A DNA stretch of 64,000 nt from Gemmatimonas phototrophica (GCF_000695095.2 NZ_CP011454.1:2728001-2792000); one strand, 5' to 3'; counted from the stretch's first letter, positions 16,214-25,839 are shown. Numbers and translations: made by a program. Notes: generated by a model from the letters alone, not told the origin.

Positions 16214-17556
16214 CCGGCAGCAACCGTGGTGCGTCGCCGAAGTTCACCACGAAGGAGCCACAGGGTGAATCCTGCCTGCAGGGTCATTGTGACGACCGAT
16301 AACACCCACACATGACGCAGTCGGAAACCTGGACGTTGAGCGAGCATGAGCGCAGGCGCGGCAAAAGTGACGAGCCGCGAGGCGCTGCTGATGAGCGACG
16401 GCACCGTGTTCCCCAGCGCCTGGAACATGCCACTACACGTGAAGATCAACCCCGACGCCACGAAGTTCCACGAGATGGTGCGCAGAAAGTCGGTAGACAC
16501 CAGCAACACCGACGCTTCGTCGGTAAAGCCTTGCACAAACAGCTCCGGACGCCACTGACACATGAGCGTCAGCAGCGCCATGAGTGCGCTGCCCATGATG
16601 GCTGCCCACCGAAATGTGTCACGCACCCGCTGGAGTTGCCCCGCCCCCATATTCTGCCCGGCCAACGGGGCGGCACTGAACGCAATGGCCATGGCGGGCA
16701 GGAAGATGCTCTGCATGACGCGCGATCCAATCCCGTACCCCGCCTGTGCCGCCGCCCCGAAATCACGAATGACGAAGTAGATGACGGCGGTGAACAGAAA
16801 CATGAGCGCAAACTCGGCGCCGGGCGGCACGCCAATGCGCAGCATGCGCGCCAGCACATCCCACCGCGCCGTAAGCAGTTCGCGCTTGAAGCCTACGTAG
16901 TGCTCAAGTCGGAGGAAGTAGATGAACATCAGCACCACCGCAATCCCGATGGCAATGGAGCTCGCCAGCCCGGCGCCTGCCGCCCCGAGCGGTCGTCCGG
17001 TGCCCCAGCCCGCAATGAGCACCGGAGCCAGCACAATGTTGAGGACCACGGTGACGATCTGCACCAGCATGGTGGGCTTCACGATGCCGGTACCACGCAA
17101 CGCCGATCCCATGGACACGAGGGCAAACTGCAACCCAAGCCCCGGCAGGTACCACTTCAGATAAGAGAGCCCGGCCGCCTGCGTCGCGGGATCAGCGCCG
17201 ACGGCGCGCATATATGGACCGGCCAGCGCAAACCCGCCCAGCAGCGTGATGAACGCGCAGACGAACGCCCAGACCACGCTCTGGTTGAACACCAGATTGG
17301 CGTCGTCGCGATCCTGTCGCCCCACGGCGTTGGCAATGAGCGGCATGGTACCCACGCCAAGCACCTGTGTCAGCGCCATGACGATGAATTGCACGTTGCC
17401 GGCCGAGCTCACCCCGGCGACGGCCGCGTCGCCGAGTCTGGTCACAAACCAGAGATCCACCAGGTAATACATCGTCTGGAAAATCATCCCGAAAGCCATC
17501 GGGAGAGCCAGTCGGATCAGGTGTCGGGGTATGGAGCCCGTGGTCAGGTCGCGCAT
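16210..17556 (-). CDS. MATE family efflux transporter (second)
   Basis: Inner-membrane MATE exporter of 448 residues with about 12 membrane segments. It opens MRDLTTGSIPRHLIRLALPM and continues FGMIFQTMYYLVDLWFVTRLG, typical of the family's first helix. The two halves are similar. The ATG at 17556 is preferred to a TTG two codons earlier. It is the first gene of an operon with a small membrane protein and a lipoprotein, linked by 4-base overlaps. It diverges from the sugar ABC operon across 124 bases. It is only distantly like the MATE protein at 13797, so the two are not a recent duplication. Confidence 0.92.
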   Translation of the reverse strand: MRDLTTGSIPRHLIRLALPMAFGMIFQTMYYLVDLWFVTRLGDAAVAGVSSAGNVQFIVMALTQVLGVGTMPLIANAVGRQDRDDANLVFNQSVVWAFVCAFITLLGGFALAGPYMRAVGADPATQAAGLSYLKWYLPGLGLQFALVSMGSALRGTGIVKPTMLVQIVTVVLNIVLAPVLIAGWGTGRPLGAAGAGLASSIAIGIAVVLMFIYFLRLEHYVGFKRELLTARWDVLARMLRIGVPPGAEFALMFLFTAVIYFVIRDFGAAAQAGYGIGSRVMQSIFLPAMAIAFSAAPLAGQNMGAGQLQRVRDTFRWAAIMGSALMALLTLMCQWRPELFVQGFTDEASVLLVSTDFLRTISWNFVASGLIFTCSGMFQALGNTVPSLISSASRLVTFAAPALMLAQRPGFRLRHVWVLSVVTMTLQAGFTLWLLRGELRRRTTVAAG

Positions 17557-17680
17557 CCCCAAGCCTGTGGCGGCGCCACGCCGAACGCAACGTCCGCTTG
17601 CGCGCAGGTGACCAGGCGATCTCCGGCGGGTCCCAGAGGCGGGTTGCCACCCGCCTCGTCGCCCTGCTGATTACTGGGCT

Positions 17681-18709
17681 ATGATCACCACCCAGCCTGT
17701 GCCAACGCTCAAGACCACTCTGGCTCTCGCCCTCCTCTTTACCGTTCCTCTGGCGGCCTGCTCCAAGCGCGCCGACGAGGCACCCATCATTGGTATTGTC
17801 ACGAAAACGGAGACCAACCCGTTCTTTGTGAAAATGCAAGAAGGGGCAGAACAGGCCGCTGCGGCCAACGGCGTCACGCTGCTCACCGGCGGTGGCCGTT
17901 CAGACGGGGACAATGCTGGTCAGGTGGCGGCCATTGAAAACCAGATTGCCGCCGGTGCGAAGGTGATTCTCATTTCGCCCAGCGATGCCAAAGCGATCGT
18001 GCCCACCATTACCCGTGTACGGGAAGGCGGGGTGCTGGTGATTGCGCTCGATAGCCCCACCGACCCCATGGAGGCCACCGACGGGTTCTTCGGCACGGAC
18101 AATTATCGCGCCGGTGAACTGATTGGTGCCTACGCCAAGGCCCGCCTCGGCGAGAAAGTGCCCAAGGTGGTCACCATCGATCTCATTCCTGGCCATCCCA
18201 CTGGCGCGCAACGCCATAACGGGTTCCTCAAGGGTATGGGTCTCGCCACCAACGAGCGCACCAGCAATGAAAACGCGTCGCCATCCGAAGTGGTGTGCAT
18301 GGGCAACAGCATAGGCGACCAGGCCAAGGCCCAAACGGTCATGGAGAACTGCCTGCAGAGTGACCCCACGGTGAATGTGGTCTACGCCATCAACGAGCCG
18401 AGCGCTGCCGGGGCCTACAACGCGTTGCGCAAAGCCGGGCGTGACAAGGATGTCTTGCTGGTCACCGTGGACGGTGGCTGCCGCGGGGTGGCCGATGTGG
18501 CCGAGGGGCACTTTGCCGCTACGGCCCAGCAGTATCCGTTGCGGATGGCAGAACTGGGCGTTCAGGCCGCGATGGAGTTCTTCAAGAGCGGCAGGAAGCC
18601 CTCCGGCTTTGTAGACACCGGCGTCGCACTGGTGGCCGGAGAGCCGGTGGCTGGTGTGAAGAGTCTGAGCGCCGGCGAGGCGGCCTCGCGCTGTTGGGGC
18701 ACGAAGTGA
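17681..18709 (+). CDS. frcB: Sugar ABC transporter substrate-binding lipoprotein, FrcB-like
   Basis: Periplasmic-binding-protein I family component (Peripla_BP_4) of a sugar importer. The 342-residue product has a lipoprotein signal, LALALLFTVPLAACSKR. The mature part begins PIIGIVTKTETNPFFVKMQEGA, the usual first strand and helix, with IISPSDAKAIVPTI and VVTIDLIPGHPTGAQRHNGF in the two lobes. The C-terminus ends RCWGTK; a terminal CWG is typical of fructose-binding FrcB proteins. It is the first gene of a three-gene operon with overlapping permease and ATPase genes. Fructose specificity is inferred from similarity to FrcB and FrcA and could be another hexose or ribose-type sugar. Confidence 0.88.
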   Translation: MITTQPVPTLKTTLALALLFTVPLAACSKRADEAPIIGIVTKTETNPFFVKMQEGAEQAAAANGVTLLTGGGRSDGDNAGQVAAIENQIAAGAKVILISPSDAKAIVPTITRVREGGVLVIALDSPTDPMEATDGFFGTDNYRAGELIGAYAKARLGEKVPKVVTIDLIPGHPTGAQRHNGFLKGMGLATNERTSNENASPSEVVCMGNSIGDQAKAQTVMENCLQSDPTVNVVYAINEPSAAGAYNALRKAGRDKDVLLVTVDGGCRGVADVAEGHFAATAQQYPLRMAELGVQAAMEFFKSGRKPSGFVDTGVALVAGEPVAGVKSLSAGEAASRCWGTK

Positions 18710-19647
18710 AGGCTCGGCATCTCGCCACATTCGGACCGCTCATTGCTCTGCTCGTGGCGTGTGCGTTTTTCGCCTCGCAGTCCGCACGCTTCCTCACTCC
18801 TGACAATTTCTCGCTCATTGCGCAGCAAGTCATGGTGGTGGGTGTGTTGGCCATTGGCCAAACCCTCATCATTCTCACGGCGGGCATCGATCTGTCGTGC
18901 GGCATGCTCATGGCACTGGGCAGCGTGCTCATGACAACCATGGCCACTCGCCACGGCGTGTCCCCCGTGTCAGCCATTGTCCTGGGTTTGGGTGCCACCA
19001 CATTGGCGGGCATCGTCAACGGCCTCCTCGTCACGCGCATCAAGCTTCCGCCGTTCATCGTGACGCTCGGCACCATGAACATTGCCTTCGCGCTTACCCA
19101 AATCCTGTCGCGATCGCAAAGTGTTACCGAGGTCCCACCGCTACTGACGGCACTGGGCAACACCGTGCAGGTGGGCGGTACGCGCATTGCGTTTGGTTCG
19201 CTTGCCATGGTGCTGCTGTATGGCGCCGCGTGGTGGCTGCTGCGTGAAACCGCCGGAGGGCGACACATCTACGCTGTTGGCAACAATCGCGAGGCGGCGC
19301 GGCTGTCGGGCATCAATACCGAACGCGTCCTGCTCTCGGTGTATGCCATGGCGGGTTTGCTGTATGGCGTCGCGTCGCTGCTCGCGGTGGCACGCACCGG
19401 CGTGGGAGACCCGCAGGCGGGTCAAACGGAAAACCTCGATACCGTTACCGCAGTGGTGCTGGGTGGTACCAGTCTGTTCGGCGGACGCGGCGTGATCCTT
19501 GGCTCACTTATTGGCGCGCTGATTGTTGGCGTGTTTCGTAACGGTCTCACGCTCATGGGCGTGCCGTCGGTGTACCAGATTCTGGTCACTGGCGTGCTGG
19601 TTATCCTGGCGGTGGCCACCGACCAATGGTCGCGAAGGGCTTCATGA
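18706..19647 (+). CDS. frcC: Sugar ABC transporter permease, FrcC-like
   Basis: Inner-membrane permease of the BPD_transp_2 type (RbsC/FrcC), 313 residues with about nine or ten hydrophobic segments. Diagnostic stretches are LIILTAGIDLSCGMLMALGS, LPPFIVTLGTM and ARTGVGDPQAGQTENLDTVT followed by VVLGGTSLFGGRG, the family's cytoplasmic loop. The GTG at 18706 overlaps the stop of the binding-protein gene (GTGA) and is chosen over a TTG four codons earlier. The stop overlaps the ATPase start. Only one permease gene is present, so it would work as a homodimer. Confidence 0.9.
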   Translation: MKARHLATFGPLIALLVACAFFASQSARFLTPDNFSLIAQQVMVVGVLAIGQTLIILTAGIDLSCGMLMALGSVLMTTMATRHGVSPVSAIVLGLGATTLAGIVNGLLVTRIKLPPFIVTLGTMNIAFALTQILSRSQSVTEVPPLLTALGNTVQVGGTRIAFGSLAMVLLYGAAWWLLRETAGGRHIYAVGNNREAARLSGINTERVLLSVYAMAGLLYGVASLLAVARTGVGDPQAGQTENLDTVTAVVLGGTSLFGGRGVILGSLIGALIVGVFRNGLTLMGVPSVYQILVTGVLVILAVATDQWSRRAS

Positions 19648-20411
19648 GCGTCCCCCGCGATGCAGCCACCGTATTGCAAGCCCGCGGCCTGACCAAGCAG
19701 TATGGACAGGTGGTGGCGCTGGATCAGGCCGACTTTGATGTGCGAGCGGGAGAAATTCTCGCTGTCATTGGTGACAACGGGGCGGGCAAATCCTCGCTCA
19801 TCAAGGCGCTCTCCGGCGCCATGCGCCCCGACGCGGGCGAGATACGACTGGATGGTACGCCGGTCGTGTTTGCGTCGCCGTCCGACGCGCGGCGCGCCGG
19901 TATTGAAACGGTATATCAGGATCTCGCCCTGGCGCCAGCCATGAGCATTGCCGAAAACCTGTTCCTCGGCCGTGAGCTGCGACGCGGCGGGGCGTTGGGG
20001 TCAGTCTTTCGTTGGCTGGACCGCCCCCGCATGCAACGTGAGGCGGCCGACGCGCTGCAGGCGTTGGGGGTCAATGTGCGTTCCATCACCCAGACGGTGG
20101 AGACGCTCTCCGGCGGGCAACGTCAGGGTATTGCCGTGGCCCGGAGTGCGGCCTTTGCGCGACATGTGGTCATTCTCGACGAGCCTACGGCAGCCCTGGG
20201 TGTGCGCGAGAGTGGCATGGTACTGGATCTCATTCAGCGGGTGCGTGACCGTGGGCTGTCGGTGGTGCTCATCAGTCACAACATGCCGCATGTGTTTCAG
20301 CTGGCCGACCGGATCCACATTCAGCGACTGGGGCGGCGCGCGGCACTGGTTGACACGAAGGACATTTCCATGGCCGAAGCCGTGGCCATCATGACGGGCG
20401 GCACGGCCTGA
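19644..20411 (+). CDS. frcA: Sugar ABC transporter ATPase, FrcA-like
   Basis: ATPase of a sugar importer, 255 residues and therefore a single ATPase domain, unlike the double-domain RbsA/XylG proteins. This matches FrcA. Walker A is GDNGAGKSS, the signature LSGGQRQG, Walker B VVILDEPTAAL and the switch His is in LISHNMPHVFQLADRIHI; MPHVFQLADR is typical of FrcA. The ATG at 19644 overlaps the permease stop (ATGA); an earlier ATG at 19626 is possible. It is the last gene of the operon. A 63-base gap separates it from the following beta-propeller gene. Confidence 0.9.
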   Translation: MSVPRDAATVLQARGLTKQYGQVVALDQADFDVRAGEILAVIGDNGAGKSSLIKALSGAMRPDAGEIRLDGTPVVFASPSDARRAGIETVYQDLALAPAMSIAENLFLGRELRRGGALGSVFRWLDRPRMQREAADALQALGVNVRSITQTVETLSGGQRQGIAVARSAAFARHVVILDEPTAALGVRESGMVLDLIQRVRDRGLSVVLISHNMPHVFQLADRIHIQRLGRRAALVDTKDISMAEAVAIMTGGTA

Positions 20412-20474
20412 TTGCCAGCAGCGCGGCGGGCTCACATGTTCAGGGAGCTGTTCCCTCCCGTTCACTCCCGCCCA

Positions 20475-21524
20475 ATGCCCGCCATGCGCCGACTGCTTCT
20501 TTTCGCCGCGTTCACGACAGCCCCTTCACTTCTGGTGGCGCAGTCATCGCCCACCATGCCTGCGGTCAACGACCGACCCAACCCCTACCGCACCGTTGAG
20601 GGGTGGGCCAAGCTGCCGGAGGGGCGCACCTGGGGCTCCACCAGTGCGGTGGCGATTGACAAGGATGGCAAAAGCATCTGGGTAGCCGAACGGTGCGGGG
20701 TGAACAACTGCGCCAACTCCACGCTCCCTTCGGTTCTCAAGTTCGACCAGAATGGCAAACTGACCGCGTCCTTTGGCAGCGGCATGATTCTGTCGCCGCA
20801 CGGCATTCACGTGGACAAGGACGGCAACGTGTGGGTTGTCGATTGTGCATGCACGCTGGGCGCCGCGCAGGTGCCGGCCGGCAAGGGGCACCAGATCCAC
20901 AAGTTCAGCCCCACGGGTGCGCTGCTGATGTCACTCGGTGCTCCCGGTGGCGGACGAGACACGTCGTTCTTCTGGCAACCCAACGCGGTGATCACCGCCA
21001 GCAATGGTGACATCTACGTGGCGGAAGGTCACTCGTCGCGAGCCGGCGCCAACGCGCGGGTGCTGGCGTTCGATAAGAACGGCAAACTTCGCAAGAGCTG
21101 GGGCAGCTTTGGCAAAGGCGAGGGACAGCTCGATCAACCGCACACGCTGGCCATCGACTCCAAAGGGCGGCTCTTCATTGGGGACCGTGGCAACGACCGC
21201 ATCCTGATTGTTGATAAGGATTTCAAGATCCTCGACACCTGGTATCAGTTCAGCCGTCCCAGTGGCATGTGGATTGACAAGAACGATGTGCTCTACGTTG
21301 CCGACAGTGAATCGGGCTCAGTAAACCCGCCACATGGTGCCTGGACGCGCGGCATTCGCATTGGCAGTGCGCGCACTGGTGAGGTGACGGCCTTCATTCC
21401 CGACCCCGACATCAAGCCGCCCAGCACAAGCAGCGCTGAGGGCGTGGCGGTGGATGCGGCTGGGAACATTTACGGGGCCGAAGTTGGGCAGAAGGCACTG
21501 AAGCGGTACGAGAAAAAGCAATAG
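20475..21524 (+). CDS. Exported NHL-repeat beta-propeller protein
   Basis: A 349-residue protein with a signal peptide (RRLLLFAAFTTAPSLLVAQS). It carries about five or six NHL-like blades with the pattern D-x-D/N-G-x-x-W/Y-V-x-D. Examples are IDKDGKSIWVAERC, VDKDGNVWVVDCACT, NGDIYVAEGHSS, DSKGRLFIGDRGN and NDVLYVADSES. It resembles the propellers of peptidyl-alpha-hydroxyglycine alpha-amidating lyase, but no lyase activity can be assigned. The second propeller protein at 25840 is similar in plan. Start codons at 20475 and 20484 both precede the signal peptide and cannot be separated. The gene faces the PQQ dehydrogenase gene across a large inverted repeat. Confidence 0.82.
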   Translation: MPAMRRLLLFAAFTTAPSLLVAQSSPTMPAVNDRPNPYRTVEGWAKLPEGRTWGSTSAVAIDKDGKSIWVAERCGVNNCANSTLPSVLKFDQNGKLTASFGSGMILSPHGIHVDKDGNVWVVDCACTLGAAQVPAGKGHQIHKFSPTGALLMSLGAPGGGRDTSFFWQPNAVITASNGDIYVAEGHSSRAGANARVLAFDKNGKLRKSWGSFGKGEGQLDQPHTLAIDSKGRLFIGDRGNDRILIVDKDFKILDTWYQFSRPSGMWIDKNDVLYVADSESGSVNPPHGAWTRGIRIGSARTGEVTAFIPDPDIKPPSTSSAEGVAVDAAGNIYGAEVGQKALKRYEKKQ

Positions 21525-21534
21525 CTCCGAATTG

Positions 21535-21630
21535 AAACGATCAGTTCCGGGTTTTGAGTTAGCGTTGTGGGAATTGGGTGAGAGACCCATTACTCCAAAC
21601 TCCAACTCAGAACCCGGAACTGATCAGTTT
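21535..21630. terminator. Large inverted repeat between convergent genes
   Basis: Arms of about 26 bases, GATCAGTTCCGGGTTTTGAG at 21539-21558 and its reverse complement with one mismatch near 21606-21625, enclose a second short hairpin TGGGT/ACCCA. It lies 11 bases after one stop and 33 bases before the stop of the opposing gene. It is well placed as a two-way terminator. The long precise arms are also compatible with a repeat element, but I see only one copy here. Confidence 0.7.
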
Positions 21631-21662
21631 ACTGGTGCTTATTGCCCGCGCGTTCCTTGCAG

Positions 21663-23861
21663 CTACTTCCGCGGCAACTTCAGCGCCACGAGGCTCGTGT
21701 TTTCTTCCGCGCCGGTGGCGAACACGATGTACTGCTGCCCCTTGTGCAGGAACGTCATGGGCATCGCCGTGGTCTTGGCGGGAATCTGCAGCGCGCCAAT
21801 CTGCTTTCCGGTCTTCTTGTCGAGCGCGAACAGCTTGGGCGGCTCACCGGGCAATCCGCCGCTGCGGCCGGTGCCATAAATCACCAGCGTTTTCGTGGTC
21901 ATGGCTTGTGCCTGTCCGCGACCGCCCAGCGGCGGTAGCGTAACGCCTGCAAAGAGCGGATCGCGGCTCGTCTGCTTGATGAAGCCCGCGTTGGGCATCC
22001 ACCAGGCCTTGTCGCCGGTCATGAGATTGTAGGCGGTAATGCCACCGAACTCTTTGGGCTTCGCAATGGAGATGCCGCCAATGTTGGAGCCGCTGGCGCG
22101 TCCGGCAAAGCCGACATTCTCGGGCGGCTTGTAGCCCGGCGGTGCCGGCAGTGCACCAATCAACCCGCAGTTGTTGGCCGGTGAGCTGTAGGCAAACTCC
22201 GAGCACGGATCGTTCTGCAACGCTGTGGTGCTGAGCCCCGTGATGGACGCGACATAGATCATGCCCGTCTCCGGATCGATGGTGGCACCACCATCAATGT
22301 TCACACCACCACTCGCGCCCGGTGCATACCATGCGCACGTGAACCCGGTCGCATCCTTCCCGTCACGCGCAGCCGGCGGAATGTAGTATGGCCCCATGCG
22401 GCACTTCTTGGCCAGCGCGAGCGCCGAATCACGAATGGCCGGCGTGTAGTCAATGAGATCGGCTTCCACCAATCCCTGCTGCGAATACGGCGCGGGCTTG
22501 GTGGGAATGGGTTGCGTGGGCGCCGAGACTTCACCCGGAATGCCGCTCTTGAGCACCGGCGTTTCCGGCATCGGCCAGATGGGCTGCCCCGTGATGCGAT
22601 CAAACACGTAGAGCCACCCCTGCTTGGTGGGCTGCGCAACAATCTTGCGCGGCTTCCCGTCAATGGTGACGTCCATGAGGTTTGGCGCCATGGGCGTGTC
22701 GTAATCCCAGATATCGTGGTGCACCATCTGGAAGTGCCACTTGCGGAGACCGGTCTTTACATCGAGCGCAACCAGGCTGTTGCCGAACAGATTGTCACCC
22801 GGGCGATGGCCACCGTATTCGTCCATGAGCGGCATGCCCACCGGGATGTACACGAGTCCCGCGGCTTCGTCGGCGGCGTACGGCGCCCATGCATCGGTCT
22901 TGCCTACCCCCTTGGTGCCCTGCTTCGATCCGTTCTTCCAGGTGTCCGCACCAAACTCTCCCGGCTGCGGTACCAGGTTGAACTTCCATAGCAGACGGCC
23001 CGTAGGAATATCAAAGGCGCGAATGATGCCAATGGGATTGGAGGCACGAATGGGGTAGTAGCCATGAATAGACGAGTTGCCCACGATGAGCACATTCCCC
23101 ACCACCATGGGGGGCGAACTCGCCGCAATCTGCCCCAGAATGCCCACTGTGCCATCGGCACCAATCTTCTTGACGTCGTCCCACGTTTCGCCGGGCTTAG
23201 CCTGACGGTACGGCGCGGCGTCGGAGATGATGAGCGGACCCGAATCATCCACGGCCAACTTCACCATGGGGTAGCCGAGTCCTTCCATGAGGTCGACGAC
23301 GCCCCCCTTGCCGAACAGCGGATCGGGGCGACCAGTCTTGGCATCGAGCGATACCAGGTGGTAACCGGGCGTGGTCACCAGCACGCGTTCCTTGCCGCCC
23401 GAATTCCAGTACGCCAAGCCGCGTCCAGCAAACTGCCGCGGCGCCTTCTGCCAGCGAATGCCTTCTTCAAGGCGATACATCCACAACGTCTCGCCCGTCT
23501 CCGGATCGAGCGCCGTGACGACACGGCGCGTGGTGGCTACGGTGAACAGTCGTCCGTTGGCGTACAGCGGCGTGGCGCGGAAATACTCGTCTTTACCAAA
23601 GGCGCCGCCCTTCCACTCCCACGCCACCTTGAGCGAGTCGAAGTTGGACGCGTTGATCTGGTCGAGTGGCGAATAGCGGGTGCTCCACTGGTCGGCACCC
23701 CAGTGGCGCCATTCACCAAAAGCGTTGCCGCGCACCAGCGGCGAGGCGGCCTTCGTGGCCATCTGAGCGGGCAATACGTTCGTGGTGCCCGCCAGCGCCA
23801 TGGCGGCGCCCAACGCAAAGGATGAGAAGGCGGTGCGAGAATGGAAACTACGTCCGATCAT
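21663..23861 (-). CDS. PQQ-dependent dehydrogenase (quinoprotein)
   Basis: Exported pyrroloquinoline-quinone dehydrogenase of 732 residues, eight-bladed propeller type, oxidising a sugar or alcohol in the periplasm. The signal peptide is FALGAAMALAGTTNVLPAQ. Family landmarks include WRHWGADQWSTRYSPLDQIN, ALDPETGETLW, HHDIWDYDTPMAPNLMDV (with the likely catalytic Asp) and GWLYVFDRITGQPIWPMPE. A disulfide-like Cys pair may sit near CSEFAYSSPANNCG. The soluble form, with no N-terminal membrane segments, differs from E. coli Gcd. Its start overlaps by 4 bases the stop of a HupE-cytochrome c gene upstream, so the two are coupled; that cytochrome domain is a plausible electron acceptor. Substrate is unknown. 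Confidence 0.88.
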   Translation of the reverse strand: MIGRSFHSRTAFSSFALGAAMALAGTTNVLPAQMATKAASPLVRGNAFGEWRHWGADQWSTRYSPLDQINASNFDSLKVAWEWKGGAFGKDEYFRATPLYANGRLFTVATTRRVVTALDPETGETLWMYRLEEGIRWQKAPRQFAGRGLAYWNSGGKERVLVTTPGYHLVSLDAKTGRPDPLFGKGGVVDLMEGLGYPMVKLAVDDSGPLIISDAAPYRQAKPGETWDDVKKIGADGTVGILGQIAASSPPMVVGNVLIVGNSSIHGYYPIRASNPIGIIRAFDIPTGRLLWKFNLVPQPGEFGADTWKNGSKQGTKGVGKTDAWAPYAADEAAGLVYIPVGMPLMDEYGGHRPGDNLFGNSLVALDVKTGLRKWHFQMVHHDIWDYDTPMAPNLMDVTIDGKPRKIVAQPTKQGWLYVFDRITGQPIWPMPETPVLKSGIPGEVSAPTQPIPTKPAPYSQQGLVEADLIDYTPAIRDSALALAKKCRMGPYYIPPAARDGKDATGFTCAWYAPGASGGVNIDGGATIDPETGMIYVASITGLSTTALQNDPCSEFAYSSPANNCGLIGALPAPPGYKPPENVGFAGRASGSNIGGISIAKPKEFGGITAYNLMTGDKAWWMPNAGFIKQTSRDPLFAGVTLPPLGGRGQAQAMTTKTLVIYGTGRSGGLPGEPPKLFALDKKTGKQIGALQIPAKTTAMPMTFLHKGQQYIVFATGAEENTSLVALKLPRK

Positions 23862-25765
23862 GGGTTCTCCGTACGTGCATCAAGGCGTGAGTCGTGCACC
23901 CTACCGAACTGCCTGCTGCGAACAAGGCCCTGCGATGGCACGCCCACGGCGCGCCCCTTCGTGGAATCCACCTTCACCGCCTTGAGCCACGACGGCTCGG
24001 CGTTCAACTCGGTCTGCCCGGCGGGCATGCCGTTGAGTTTGAGGATGTATGCCGTCACCCACACATACTCGTCTTCGGTGAGCGTGCCCGGTGCGACCTT
24101 GGGCATGGCCTGACTGAGATAGTCGTACAAATCGTACAACGGCCGCCCGTACCATTTGAGCTGAAAGGCGACGCCCTGGTGCGACGCCGTGGTATGACAG
24201 CCCAGGCAGTTGCTGTTGAAGACTTCGCGCCCTTTGGTAGCCTGCTCGGCCGTATACACGCCGGCCATGGTGGTCCGTATCTGGGCCTGCGCCTTCAGCG
24301 GCGCAACCGTGTACAGCGCACCGCTCAGCATCATGCACGCGAGCAGTCCAACCGGCATGGGCCGACGAGTCAGACGCGCCACAAGGCCGTTCAGTCCCCA
24401 CGCAACACCAACGAGCACAAGCACCCCCATAAGCCCGCGAAGAACCGCAATGGCAAATGTGGCATCCATGGCCGGCATGGCGAATGGCAGTTCGCGCAGC
24501 ACGGCATAGCGATTACCGGTCCAATGCCACGCTTCGTGCGCAACAAAGGCCGAGGCGACCACAATGGCGGCGCGTTCAGGGACCCGCGTGAAGAGGGCGT
24601 TGAACAAAGGGATCATGACGAGGAGCAAAGTAACTTGCGCCAATTCCACACCGACATTGAACGCGAGTAACGAGGTGAGCAAATGTCCGCCGGCAAACTG
24701 CAACGTATCGCGCAATGCGGCGGAGAATCCAAAACCGTGCACCAGTCCAAAGATGAACGCCACGAGCCATCGTTTCTCGAGGCGGGGGCCCAGCAGATTG
24801 CTCACGGCCATCAGGACAATGGACGCGGCAATAATGACTTCGACCAGCGCCGGGAACCACGCCCCGTCAGGCGTCGCCCCCAGCGCGGACGCGACCAGCG
24901 TGATGGAGTGCGCCACCGTAAACGATGTGACAATACCCACCAGCGGCCGGAGTTGCCGGAACGGCAGCACCAGACAGAGCAGGAACAGCACATGATCCAA
25001 GCCGCTCAGCATGTGCCACACCCCTTCCTTCACAAACTGGCCGGCGGCATGCCACCACCGCGGATCAACCCGCACCTCACCGGGATTGCCGTCGAAGCTG
25101 TACTGTCGCTCCGAGCCATCGGCATTTACCAGCGTCAGCACGGTGGTGGTACGTACCCCCAGATTCGCCCAGGCAGGCACCATCACCAGGTCACGCACGG
25201 GCTGGGTCGTGAGCACTTCAAGCAGCACTTCCAGCTTGAGCTGGCCGTGGGCAATGTCGGACACGTCCGACAGGGGCGCGCCAACAAGGGCAGCCAGCGC
25301 CGACTGATAGCCGTCAAACGACCGGTCTGACGGCAACGCCGCGCGAACGGCCACGACCTGCGGCGCAGTGAGGACCGTGCGTCCATCGCGCAGCGAGATG
25401 GCATCCGCCACCCACAGCTGCGCCGCATCGCGCAAGTACGGCAACGCACGCGAAAGCTCCAGTGCGTCGTTGGCCCGTACGGGAAAATCCACATCACGCA
25501 CGGCGTCCATGGGGATCTGCACGAGCAAACGGATCCGGTCGGCGGTGGGCGCCACATAGGCCCGTACGCCAACATGCCGTGGGATTTCGTGGGCCAGCGC
25601 ATCGCGCGCCGGTAGCAGGAGTGCCACCAGCGCCGCGATCGCCAACAGAAAGCGACCGAGACGCAAGAATTCTCTGGACAGGGGAGACGAGGCGGGTACC
25701 TTCAGGCACGTGGTCTCGACGTGAGGCCACGTCGGCGCGACCGTCTCCCTCCAACGGCGCGCCAC
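23858..25765 (-). CDS. HupE/UreJ-type membrane protein fused to cytochrome c
   Basis: A fusion of up to 635 residues. After a signal-like helix (GRFLLAIAALVALLLPARDALAHE) comes an exported region of about 190 residues. A HupE/UreJ_2 membrane domain of about seven segments follows, with GVWHMLSGLDHVLFLLCLVL, FTVAHSITL and FGLVHGFGFS; the conserved His residues resemble those of nickel/metal permease relatives. The last 140 residues form a class I cytochrome c domain with haem motif CLGCH and a candidate axial Met in LSQAMPKVAPG. The start is unclear: the frame opens at 25765, but TTG at 25666 sits directly before the signal helix. The stop overlaps the start of the PQQ dehydrogenase (ATGA). 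Roles as metal supplier and electron acceptor are inferred. Confidence 0.8.
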   Translation of the reverse strand: MARRWRETVAPTWPHVETTCLKVPASSPLSREFLRLGRFLLAIAALVALLLPARDALAHEIPRHVGVRAYVAPTADRIRLLVQIPMDAVRDVDFPVRANDALELSRALPYLRDAAQLWVADAISLRDGRTVLTAPQVVAVRAALPSDRSFDGYQSALAALVGAPLSDVSDIAHGQLKLEVLLEVLTTQPVRDLVMVPAWANLGVRTTTVLTLVNADGSERQYSFDGNPGEVRVDPRWWHAAGQFVKEGVWHMLSGLDHVLFLLCLVLPFRQLRPLVGIVTSFTVAHSITLVASALGATPDGAWFPALVEVIIAASIVLMAVSNLLGPRLEKRWLVAFIFGLVHGFGFSAALRDTLQFAGGHLLTSLLAFNVGVELAQVTLLLVMIPLFNALFTRVPERAAIVVASAFVAHEAWHWTGNRYAVLRELPFAMPAMDATFAIAVLRGLMGVLVLVGVAWGLNGLVARLTRRPMPVGLLACMMLSGALYTVAPLKAQAQIRTTMAGVYTAEQATKGREVFNSNCLGCHTTASHQGVAFQLKWYGRPLYDLYDYLSQAMPKVAPGTLTEDEYVWVTAYILKLNGMPAGQTELNAEPSWLKAVKVDSTKGRAVGVPSQGLVRSRQFGRVHDSRLDARTENP

Positions 25766-25839
25766 TGCTCGAAATTACTACCACGGCGCAGGATGCACAC
25801 GGGTCCCGCGCTACCTCCCTGCCCCCTTCGGAGCACGCG

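Noticed and set aside
21663-23861. A lanthanide-dependent XoxF-type methanol dehydrogenase, suggested by WDYD
   Set aside because: HHDIWDYD also occurs in glucose-type quinoproteins, and the rest of the chain does not look like XoxF.
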